From contig DNUI01000298.1 of the NCBI GenBank assembly GCA_003508565.1, positions 1-14,027 of the forward strand: a stretch of 14,027 nt of DNA, given 5' to 3'. The number at the start of each line of letters is the position of its first letter. Position 1 is the first letter of the stretch. The notes beneath the pieces are model-generated. The model had not been told where the DNA came from. It did not search any database and saw only the letters and a program-made list of their open reading frames with translations. The position numbers and the translations under genes are program-made. This DNA comes from Syntrophaceae bacterium. GTDB taxonomy: Bacteria > Desulfobacterota > Syntrophia > Syntrophales > UBA2185. Below, piece by piece: positions 8,318 through 14,027 of this stretch.

Positions 8318-8336
8318 TGTATCTTTCTTCTTCTCA

Positions 8337-8366
8337 TTGACTTACAAATGTCATTTCTCTTATACT
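8337..8366 (+). promoter_or_regulatory. Candidate promoter of the AmmeMemoRadiSam operon
   Basis: TTGACT (8337-8342) and TATACT (8361-8366) are each one base off the sigma70 consensus and lie 18 bases apart. Transcription would start near 8373, giving a leader of about 100 bases before the radical SAM gene. No second good pair was seen closer to the start codon. Confidence 0.6.
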
Positions 8367-8470
8367 GAAAAGAAAGTGAGGGATGCCTGTTCCGCATAGA
8401 ATAACACCACACTGTACAAAAACACTATCTCTTGGTCATTTGAACCGGGTGAACTCGCATCAGGGATGCC

Positions 8471-9712
8471 ATGATTTCACGGCGTGAGTTTTTAACACAT
8501 TTAGGGAAGGTTGCCCCGCTGCTTGGCGGCGCCGGCATCGTCTTGTCCGATCCTTTCCTGCAGAGGTTGTTGTCCGGCAACGATTCGGGACTCGCCATTT
8601 CCGGTAATTATTTGGATGAAATCATACGGTCGGCCCCAAGAGCACGGTACTGGACATCGCCTGCGGCAGCGAACGTTCATTGTTCAGCATGCCACGGCAA
8701 TAGAGAAGGTAGTAAAGGAACACGACATACCCACAAGGAAAAAATCGTGAAGTGCCTCCTATGCGCCCACGGCTGTGTTATCAGACCCGGTCAACGGGGA
8801 AAGTGCCGCGCACGCATGAATGTGAACGGAGAACTGCGGAGTCTTGTGTACGGCCGCCCTGTCTCCATCCATGTAGATCCCATTGAGAAGAAACCTTTCT
8901 ATCATTTCCTGCCGGGGGCGGACGCATATACCATAGGCACATCGGGGTGTCCCTTTCAATGCAAATTTTGTCAAAACTGGGAACTCTCGCAATCCTCCCC
9001 TGAGGATTATCGGGTGTCGTATATACCCCCTGTGAAGATCTGCAGATCCGTATCCGAGAGAAAGGCGCGCGTCATTGCCTTCAGCTACAACGAACCGACG
9101 GTCTATACGGAATATTTGACCGATATAGCCCGGGCCGGTAAAAAGAGTGGGCTTCGTTCCGTGTTGATAAGCTGCGGATTTATGAACGAGGCGCCTCTCG
9201 CGGAAATGTGCAAGGTTCTTGACGCCGTCAAGATAGATCTGAAGGGGTACAGCGAGCATTTTTATCGCACGGTAAGCAACGCGGAATTGCGCCCCGTACT
9301 CAGAAGCATCAAACAGATAGCGAAAAGCCGCGTCCATCTCGAAATTGTAAACCTGGTTGTCCCAACATTGAATGATTCGGACACGATGCTCCAGGAACTG
9401 ATAACATGGATATTGGGAGAAGTCGGTCCTGAAGTCCCCGTTCATTTCACCCGTTTTCATCCGGACTACCAGATGCCGAATCTCCCTCCCACGCCTCTTG
9501 CGACGCTGGAGCGCGCCCGCGATATGGCCCTTGACAGAGGCATGCATTATCCATTTGTAGGGAACGTTCCGAGTCATCCGGGAAATCATACATACTGCCC
9601 GAATTGCAAAAAAATCGTCATACACCGGCATGGCTTTTTTATCACGGAGATGAACATGAAAGGCGGCCGTTGTAAATTCTGTAACAGGAAAATCACCGGT
9701 GTATGGACATGA
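8471..9712 (+). CDS. AmmeMemoRadiSam-system radical SAM enzyme with Tat-like and CXXCH N-terminus
   Basis: A radical S-adenosylmethionine enzyme related to pyruvate-formate-lyase activases, reaction unknown. The cluster motif CX3CX2C is GCPFQCKFC (Cys160, Cys164, Cys167). It is preceded by a cysteine-rich segment KCLLCAHGCVIRPGQRGKC (Cys95, 98, 102, 112) and followed at the C-terminus by paired CXXC motifs (376/379 and 401/404, zinc-ribbon-like). The motif set, and HTYCPNC near the end, fit the AmmeMemoRadiSam radical SAM family. The protein has 413 residues, about 70 more than I expect for the family, all at the N-terminus. That extension starts MISRREFLTHLG, a twin-arginine motif with a modest hydrophobic stretch to about 26, and contains CSACH (71-75), a c-type haem motif. 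No clear AxA cleavage site is visible. AGGGA precedes the ATG closely, and the next ATG is at codon 116, so the extension is genuine coding sequence. The Memo-AMMECR1 gene starts 16 bases downstream. Confidence 0.9.
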   Translation: MISRREFLTHLGKVAPLLGGAGIVLSDPFLQRLLSGNDSGLAISGNYLDEIIRSAPRARYWTSPAAANVHCSACHGNREGSKGTRHTHKEKIVKCLLCAHGCVIRPGQRGKCRARMNVNGELRSLVYGRPVSIHVDPIEKKPFYHFLPGADAYTIGTSGCPFQCKFCQNWELSQSSPEDYRVSYIPPVKICRSVSERKARVIAFSYNEPTVYTEYLTDIARAGKKSGLRSVLISCGFMNEAPLAEMCKVLDAVKIDLKGYSEHFYRTVSNAELRPVLRSIKQIAKSRVHLEIVNLVVPTLNDSDTMLQELITWILGEVGPEVPVHFTRFHPDYQMPNLPPTPLATLERARDMALDRGMHYPFVGNVPSHPGNHTYCPNCKKIVIHRHGFFITEMNMKGGRCKFCNRKITGVWT

Positions 9713-9728
9713 AAAGAGGTTACTGAAA

Positions 9729-11261
9729 ATGAAGATACTGAGGTTGTGCTTACTACTGTTTGTAATCGGTCTCGGTTTTGCCGTGGCATGTCAGGCAAAG
9801 AAAGGTGCTGATGCCGATATCCGTGAACCCGTCGTGGCGGGTAAATTCTATACAGACTCCGCGGTCAAGCTGAAACTTGCCATTGAGAAATTCCTTGACG
9901 ATGCAATTCCGGCCAGGGTTACAAAACCTGTGGCAATCATCGTCCCCCATGCCGGCTACATTTTCTCCGGCCAGATATGCGCGGACGGATTTAAACAGGT
10001 CAGCGGCGGGCAGTATGATGTTGTTGTCATACTAGGAACGAATCACACAAATCCTGGTTTTGAAAAAATTTCTCTGTATCCGGCAGGAGGTTTCCGCACC
10101 CCCCTCGGTACGGCGTTGATTGACAGCGATGTTGTCTCCTCGCTGAGAGCAGAAGATCCCACCGATTGCGTTTTGGATAAATCGCTCCATGAACGTGAAC
10201 ATTCCATTGAAGTGATAGTGCCGTTCGTGCAGGTCATCTTTCCCAGGGCGCGAATTGTCCCCGTTATCATCGGTGCGCCGGACGTGCAGATGTGTATGCG
10301 TTTCGGTCAAGCTCTTGCAAAGGTTTTGAAACACAAGAGGGCCCTCATCGTCGCCAGCTCCGATCTCTCCCACTACCCTGAAGCGAAAGCTGCGAATACC
10401 GTTGACAAGGAAACCCTCGATGCCATAACAAAATTAGACCCGGGCATTCTCCGTTCAACCATTCAGTCTCACACGGATCGGCGCATACCTCAACTCTCAA
10501 CCAGCGCCTGCGGAGAAGCTCCCGTCATGGCAGCACTGGCGGCCTCCAATGCTTTAGGGGCTGTCCGTGGAGTAGTTGTCAGCTATGCCAATTCAGGGGA
10601 TTCATCCATAGGTGATAGTTCACGCGTTGTCGGGTATGGCGCTGTTGTACTGACTGCGGATGAAACGGAAATACGCGCTCACAAATCGGACCAATCATCA
10701 CTTGTGCCCGGCGAGCTTCAGCCGACCGATAAGAAGACCCTCCTTGCCTTTGCCAGGGAAACCATATCCCGGATCTTCTTGACGGACACAGTACCGCTGG
10801 CCAGGGGTTTCCATCCAACCATCCAGCAGCCGAGGGGAGTTTTTGTCACCCTCAAGAAAAAAGGCGAATTGCGGGGATGCATCGGCCGTATCCTGGGAGA
10901 TGAACCCCTCTGCAAACTTGTAGGAGCCATGGCAATTCAGGCGGCGTTGAACGACAGACGATTCAGCCCGCTATCTCCCGATGAACTGAATGATATCGAC
11001 ATCGAAATATCGGTGCTTACCCCGATGAAACAGATATCCGGTACCGGGGATATTGTTGTCGGGCGGGATGGCGTCCTCCTGAATAAAGAGGGACATTCGG
11101 CCGTATTTCTTCCCCAGGTAGCTACTGAACAGGGATGGAACCGTAAAGAAATGCTCGACAACCTCTGTCTCAAGGCCGGGTTACACGAGGGCTGCTGGAA
11201 TAAAGGGGCCCGATTTTCAACCTTCCAGGCCATAGTGTTCAGTGAAGAGGAATTTAAGTGA
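9729..11261 (+). CDS. Memo-AMMECR1 fusion, putative lipoprotein (AmmeMemoRadiSam B and A parts)
   Basis: A 510-residue two-domain protein. Residues 1-20 form a lipoprotein-type signal (KILRLCLLLFVIGLGFAVA) ending at Cys21; the -3 to -1 residues are A-V-A, a permissive rather than ideal lipobox. Residues about 36-310 are a Memo domain, related to class III extradiol dioxygenases (LigB fold). Residues matching the metal ligands of human MEMO1 are present: His74 in PHAGY, His106 in LGTNH and Cys261 in SACGEAPV. Residues about 335-505 are an AMMECR1 domain with its signature LRGCIG (381-386). Bacteria often encode these as separate proteins; here they are fused. The ATG at 9729 is chosen because GAGG lies nine bases upstream and the signal peptide starts there. 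Translation from the GTG at 9699 would overlap the previous gene. Function is not known for either domain in bacteria. Confidence 0.93.
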   Translation: MKILRLCLLLFVIGLGFAVACQAKKGADADIREPVVAGKFYTDSAVKLKLAIEKFLDDAIPARVTKPVAIIVPHAGYIFSGQICADGFKQVSGGQYDVVVILGTNHTNPGFEKISLYPAGGFRTPLGTALIDSDVVSSLRAEDPTDCVLDKSLHEREHSIEVIVPFVQVIFPRARIVPVIIGAPDVQMCMRFGQALAKVLKHKRALIVASSDLSHYPEAKAANTVDKETLDAITKLDPGILRSTIQSHTDRRIPQLSTSACGEAPVMAALAASNALGAVRGVVVSYANSGDSSIGDSSRVVGYGAVVLTADETEIRAHKSDQSSLVPGELQPTDKKTLLAFARETISRIFLTDTVPLARGFHPTIQQPRGVFVTLKKKGELRGCIGRILGDEPLCKLVGAMAIQAALNDRRFSPLSPDELNDIDIEISVLTPMKQISGTGDIVVGRDGVLLNKEGHSAVFLPQVATEQGWNRKEMLDNLCLKAGLHEGCWNKGARFSTFQAIVFSEEEFK

Positions 11262-11331
11262 AATATCAAAATGAAGTTTTTTCCGAAAGGCGAGGTTTTT
11301 CTCCCAACTCCCAAGTGGGGCAATAATCCTC

Positions 11332-13494
11332 ATGGTCATTTCACTCCTTTCCATCGGGCTGATTTCAATCCTCGGACAGGTCGTGCTGCTTCGGGAATTG
11401 AACGTGGCCTTCTATGGGATTGAGTTGATTTATCTCATTGCCCTCGGCATCTGGCTGTTTTGGACAGCCATGGGCGCACTTGTCGGCCGCCGTTCCCATC
11501 TGCCGTCGCATGCCCGTATTGCGTTTCTTTTTATTATCTTCGGAATCACCCTTCCCCTCGACGTTGTATTCATCCGCGCCAGCCGCCTTCTCTTTGGAGG
11601 TGTGCCCGGTGCATATCTCCCCTTTCTGCAGCAACTCACGGTGGCAATCTTATCGCTCCTTCCTGCGGGGCTTTTATCCGGTCTTTTATTCCAGTGGGCC
11701 GCAAAGATATACACGGCACACGAAAAGACCCTGGCCATTGCCTACTCTATCGAGAGCGCCGGAGGTGTGGTCGGAGGGTTGCTTGCAACCCTTTTTCTCA
11801 CATGGGAGATACAGAATTGCTCAATCGCCTTTGCCTGTAGTCTTATTGCCGTCATCACACCACTATTCTTCTTGAAGGGCGGCACGCTCTCTTTTTTGCG
11901 CAGGGCGGCAATGGTTTTCTCCGCTCTTTTTTTTACGCTCCTGTGGATATCACCTCAGCTTGACAGGGGGATGAACACCTGGAACCATCCGCATCTCCTC
12001 GAAAGCAGAGATTCACCCTACGGCAGAATTACTGTAAGTCGCCTCCATGATCAGGTTTCGGTTTTCGAAAATGACGCCCTTGCGTTTGAGACTGAGGGAA
12101 CTGACGCTGAATATTTCTGCCATTTGACCGCTCTCCAGCATCCGAATCCCCGGCATGTTCTGATTTTAGGGGGAGGCGTTGAAGGGATAATCCGGGAAAT
12201 GGCGAAGCATACGCCGCAAAGAATAGACTATGTTGAACTTAACCCTGTTATGCTGAATCTGGCAATACGGCACCTTCCCGGCGATATTCGGACCTCTCTA
12301 AAAGAATCCAGCGTCCGCCTTACGTTTGCCGATCCCCGGCGTTTTCTCAGAGACAGCGGCACATATGACCTTATCCTCGTCGGCATGCCGGAACCGGCGT
12401 CGGGACAGGCAAACCGCTTTTATACGAAGGAGTTTTTCGAACAGTGCGCGGGAAAACTGAATCCCGGAGGTATTCTCGGGTTCAGGCTGCGCTCGGCGGA
12501 AAATATCTGGACAGTTCCCCTGACACGTCGCATGGTGAGTATTTACGGCGCTCTGTCATCTGTTTTCCCTGAAGCGCTGTTTCTGCCGGGAACAACAAAT
12601 GTCGTGACCGCCTCCCGCGACCCTCTTCCCCACACACCGGAGATCATGTCCCTCAGGCTTCAGGAGAGAAAAATCGCAACCAGATTGATCTCATCGAATT
12701 ATATCAGATACCTCTTTACAAACGACCGTTTTTTTGAAATCAGCAATCTGCTGAATCATGAACAGGCGCCGCCCAACACCGATGTCAGACCGGTGTGTTA
12801 CCAGTATGCCTTCATGATCTGGTTGTCAAAGTTCTTTCCACGAATTTCCCTTATCGATTTTTCTTCATTCACTGAAAAAGGCGAAACAACATCAATGTAC
12901 CCATTGCTCGCATGGATCATCCTGCCTCTTGTTTTTCTGCTCTCCCGGTTCCTTCCATCCTGGCGCCGCGTTTTACTGGTAGCCGTTGCAGGGTTCCTGG
13001 GGATGGTTCTGGAAACAATCCTTATTCTTTATTACCAGGTAAAGTGTGGCGTGCTCTACCAGGATATCGGGTTTCTGCTCATGAGCTTCATGACAGGCCT
13101 TGCTCTCGGTGCACTGACCGTTCATATGCTGACAGCCAGAATATTTGATAAAAAACGACATGCGCGATGGTATGGTGTCGGCCTGCTTGCAGGATTTTGC
13201 CTGCTCTGCGTCGTAATAACAACGAAAGTAACAATGAGCGCTTCCACCGGTTTGACCCAGACTTCAGTCCTTCTGGCGGCAGCGGGATTCTGCGTTGCCG
13301 GTATTTTCGCTCATACCAGCCTTTATGATATTCAAGACCAACAAAGTATTATCTCCCCTCTGTATTCGGCAGATCTTATAGGCGGATGTTTAGGTTCACT
13401 CCTCGGCAGCCTGTTCCTGATACCCATTTTGGGTCTGGATGTTACAATGAAGAGCATGCTCCTCCTTGCCGTATTTTCCTTCTTGCTCGTCTGA
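11332..13494 (+). CDS. Multi-pass membrane protein with spermidine-synthase-like domain
   Basis: A 720-residue protein in three blocks: about six N-terminal membrane helices (1-205), a soluble Rossmann-type methyltransferase-fold domain like spermidine synthase (about 225-490), and about six more helices (522-720). The soluble domain has the nucleoside-binding loop HVLILGGGVEG (275-285), the acidic ribose-binding YVELNP (300-305) and ADPRRFL (333-339). The usual catalytic aspartate region (D-x-P-D-P in related proteins) reads VGMPEPASGQANRFYT (350-365), so classical polyamine synthesis is doubtful. Both membrane blocks carry glycine-rich repeats (SAGGVVGGLLATLFL; LIGGCLGSLLGSLFL), suggesting an internal duplication. 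The ribosome-binding site is weak (GGGG at 11317-11320). It lies 70 bases after the Memo-AMMECR1 gene on the same strand and is probably the operon's third gene; substrate unknown. Confidence 0.85.
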   Translation: MVISLLSIGLISILGQVVLLRELNVAFYGIELIYLIALGIWLFWTAMGALVGRRSHLPSHARIAFLFIIFGITLPLDVVFIRASRLLFGGVPGAYLPFLQQLTVAILSLLPAGLLSGLLFQWAAKIYTAHEKTLAIAYSIESAGGVVGGLLATLFLTWEIQNCSIAFACSLIAVITPLFFLKGGTLSFLRRAAMVFSALFFTLLWISPQLDRGMNTWNHPHLLESRDSPYGRITVSRLHDQVSVFENDALAFETEGTDAEYFCHLTALQHPNPRHVLILGGGVEGIIREMAKHTPQRIDYVELNPVMLNLAIRHLPGDIRTSLKESSVRLTFADPRRFLRDSGTYDLILVGMPEPASGQANRFYTKEFFEQCAGKLNPGGILGFRLRSAENIWTVPLTRRMVSIYGALSSVFPEALFLPGTTNVVTASRDPLPHTPEIMSLRLQERKIATRLISSNYIRYLFTNDRFFEISNLLNHEQAPPNTDVRPVCYQYAFMIWLSKFFPRISLIDFSSFTEKGETTSMYPLLAWIILPLVFLLSRFLPSWRRVLLVAVAGFLGMVLETILILYYQVKCGVLYQDIGFLLMSFMTGLALGALTVHMLTARIFDKKRHARWYGVGLLAGFCLLCVVITTKVTMSASTGLTQTSVLLAAAGFCVAGIFAHTSLYDIQDQQSIISPLYSADLIGGCLGSLLGSLFLIPILGLDVTMKSMLLLAVFSFLLV

Positions 13495-13504
13495 CGCTAA
13501 TCGT

Positions 13505-13533
13505 TTGACACATGGGTGCTCTTGCCTTATATT
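13505..13533 (+). promoter_or_regulatory. Near-consensus sigma70 promoter for the ThDP-enzyme gene
   Basis: A perfect TTGACA (13505-13510) and TATATT (13528-13533, five of six) are spaced by 17 bases. The pair begins 11 bases after the stop of the membrane-protein gene and should start transcription near 13540, giving a leader of about 230 bases before the ATG at 13774. No terminator hairpin separates it from the upstream operon. Confidence 0.65.
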
Positions 13534-13554
13534 AAGGAAGTTCATCTCCGAAAA

Positions 13555-13743
13555 AGTTGCTATCTTATCCAGGATTCGAGTGGTCAAGGGGTCGAGGATT
13601 CGAGTGAAATGATAAGAAGCTACGACAATTTAAAGAATTGGTATAAATCATATCCATTTTGTCTGGATATTCATAGATGAATTTTTTAGGCAATAACCAC
13701 TTGAACCCTTAAATCCTCGAACCCTCGAATCCTTTTTGCAACT
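13555..13743. repeat. 189-bp palindromic element built from 12-base subrepeats
   Basis: The left arm holds AGGATTCGAGTG twice (13571-13582 and 13595-13606) with a 12-base spacer. The right arm (about 13697-13732) reads, in reverse complement, AGGATTCGAGGG, TTCGAGGATTTA, AGGGTTCAAGTG. Over 36 bases the arms match at 27 positions (11, 6 and 10 in each block of 12). The outer ends also agree: AGTTGC at 13555-13560 and GCAACT at 13738-13743. The size, inverted arms and intergenic position suggest a dispersed non-coding repeat or miniature element. It lies wholly inside the predicted leader of the next gene, ending 30 bases before its ATG. Confidence 0.6.
13650..13670. other. Small hairpin inside the palindromic element
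   Basis: ATATCCA (13650-13656) and TGGATAT (13664-13670) are exact inverted copies around a seven-base loop. It sits between the two long arms, so the whole leader could fold into a nested stem structure. No run of T follows, so it is not a standard terminator. Confidence 0.4.
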
Positions 13744-13773
13744 CTGTAACTAAATGGGAGGGAGGATAATACC

Positions 13774-14027
13774 ATGTCGTATATTACGGGTGGGCAACTG
13801 GTGGCAAAGACCTTGGCGCAGGCCGGTGTAACAACCATTTTTACCCTTTCCGGCGTTCATATCATCGATATCTATAATGGTTGCCTGGATGAGGGCATTC
13901 GGATCATCGACGTGCGGCATGAACAGGCAGCAGCCCATGCGGCTGAGGCATGGACAAGGCTTACCGGAATTCCCGGCGTGGCGGTTGTAACTGCCGGTCC
14001 CGGTGTGACGGACGCCGTAACGGGTGT
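13774..14027 (+). CDS. Thiamine-diphosphate-binding enzyme, N-terminal part (cut by window edge)
   Basis: The first 84 codons of a protein of the acetolactate synthase/2-hydroxyacyl-CoA lyase superfamily, which uses thiamine diphosphate to make or break bonds next to a keto or acyl carbon. The N-terminal pyrimidine-binding domain is recognisable from GGQLVAKTLAQAGVTTIF at the start. The motif RHEQAAAHAAEAW (about 48-60) follows, whose glutamate activates the cofactor, then GVAVVTAGPGVTDAVTG. The usual full length is about 550 residues, so most is missing and the substrate cannot be assigned. A strong GGGAGGGAGGA site precedes the ATG. Confidence 0.88.
   Translation, partial: MSYITGGQLVAKTLAQAGVTTIFTLSGVHIIDIYNGCLDEGIRIIDVRHEQAAAHAAEAWTRLTGIPGVAVVTAGPGVTDAVTG

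Larger units (their letters stand above)
8241..8382. repeat. 142-bp MITE-like element with terminal inverted repeats
   Basis: The stretch from 8125 to 8470 has no gene. Inside it, CCCTCACTTT at 8241-8250 recurs as the exact inverted copy AAAGTGAGGG at 8373-8382. Extending the arms to 16 bases keeps 14 matches (8241-8256 against 8367-8382). The element encloses a 14-pair hairpin and carries a plus-facing promoter beside its right arm. Size and architecture resemble a miniature inverted-repeat element. I see no convincing target-site duplication and no transposase, so a regulatory palindrome pair is an alternative. Confidence 0.4.

Noticed and set aside
8304..8336. Hairpin at 8282-8317 plus pyrimidine tract, considered as an intrinsic terminator.
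   Set aside because: The following tract is mixed C/T rather than a run of T, and no plus-strand gene ends just upstream apart from distant polX, so it is reported only as a hairpin.
8759..9631. 290-residue minus-strand open frame opposite the radical SAM gene.
   Set aside because: The plus strand carries all family cysteines and motifs there; the minus frame shows no domain and no ribosome-binding site was evident.
11271..11423. 50-codon open frame starting in the gap before the membrane-protein gene and overlapping its start.
   Set aside because: There is no ribosome-binding site at a sensible distance, no recognisable motif, and most of it is an out-of-frame reading of the larger gene. 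A coupling leader peptide cannot be excluded.
13571..13606. Two 12-base direct repeats with a 12-base spacer, considered as a CRISPR remnant.
   Set aside because: Units and spacer are too short, there are only two copies, and inverted versions occur 100 bases on; a palindromic repeat element explains them better. No cas genes are present.

Overview
The window looks like a chromosomal segment of an anaerobic Gram-negative bacterium, most likely a deltaproteobacterium (Desulfobacterota, possibly Syntrophales). This is inferred from protein flavour, GC content near one half, and gene content: GroES/GroEL, RmuC, a LysM lytic transglycosylase, PolX and an AmmeMemoRadiSam cluster. No rRNA or other taxonomic marker is present, so the placement is tentative. 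There are no tRNA or rRNA genes, no CRISPR array and no intact insertion sequence.

Left third (1-5332, all minus strand). groEL is cut by the window edge and preceded by groES, with a plausible sigma70-type promoter. Next come a LysM-containing lytic transglycosylase, rmuC 18 bases upstream of it, and a complete secreted ribonuclease with its inhibitor. The last two align without gaps to barnase and barstar; the toxin gene comes first and its stop codon overlaps the inhibitor start by one base.

Middle (5333-8470). PolX (plus strand, polymerase X plus PHP domain) converges on a short-chain dehydrogenase (minus strand) with one base between the stop codons. Between the dehydrogenase and the next operon lies a gene-free stretch. 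It holds divergent promoters and a 142-bp element with near-perfect terminal inverted repeats and an internal hairpin.

Right third (8471-13494, plus strand). A three-gene operon carries all three parts of the functionally unknown AmmeMemoRadiSam system: a radical SAM enzyme, then a Memo-AMMECR1 fusion, then a large membrane protein with a spermidine-synthase-like methyltransferase-fold domain. Unusually, the radical SAM protein begins with a twin-arginine motif followed by a haem-type CXXCH motif, and the fusion begins with a lipoprotein-type signal peptide. The system may therefore be exported or envelope-associated here. This is the main candidate for an undescribed biological arrangement in the window.

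Right edge (13495-14027). A near-consensus promoter precedes a leader of about 230 bases containing a palindromic dispersed-repeat-like element. The start of a thiamine-diphosphate-dependent enzyme follows and runs off the window.
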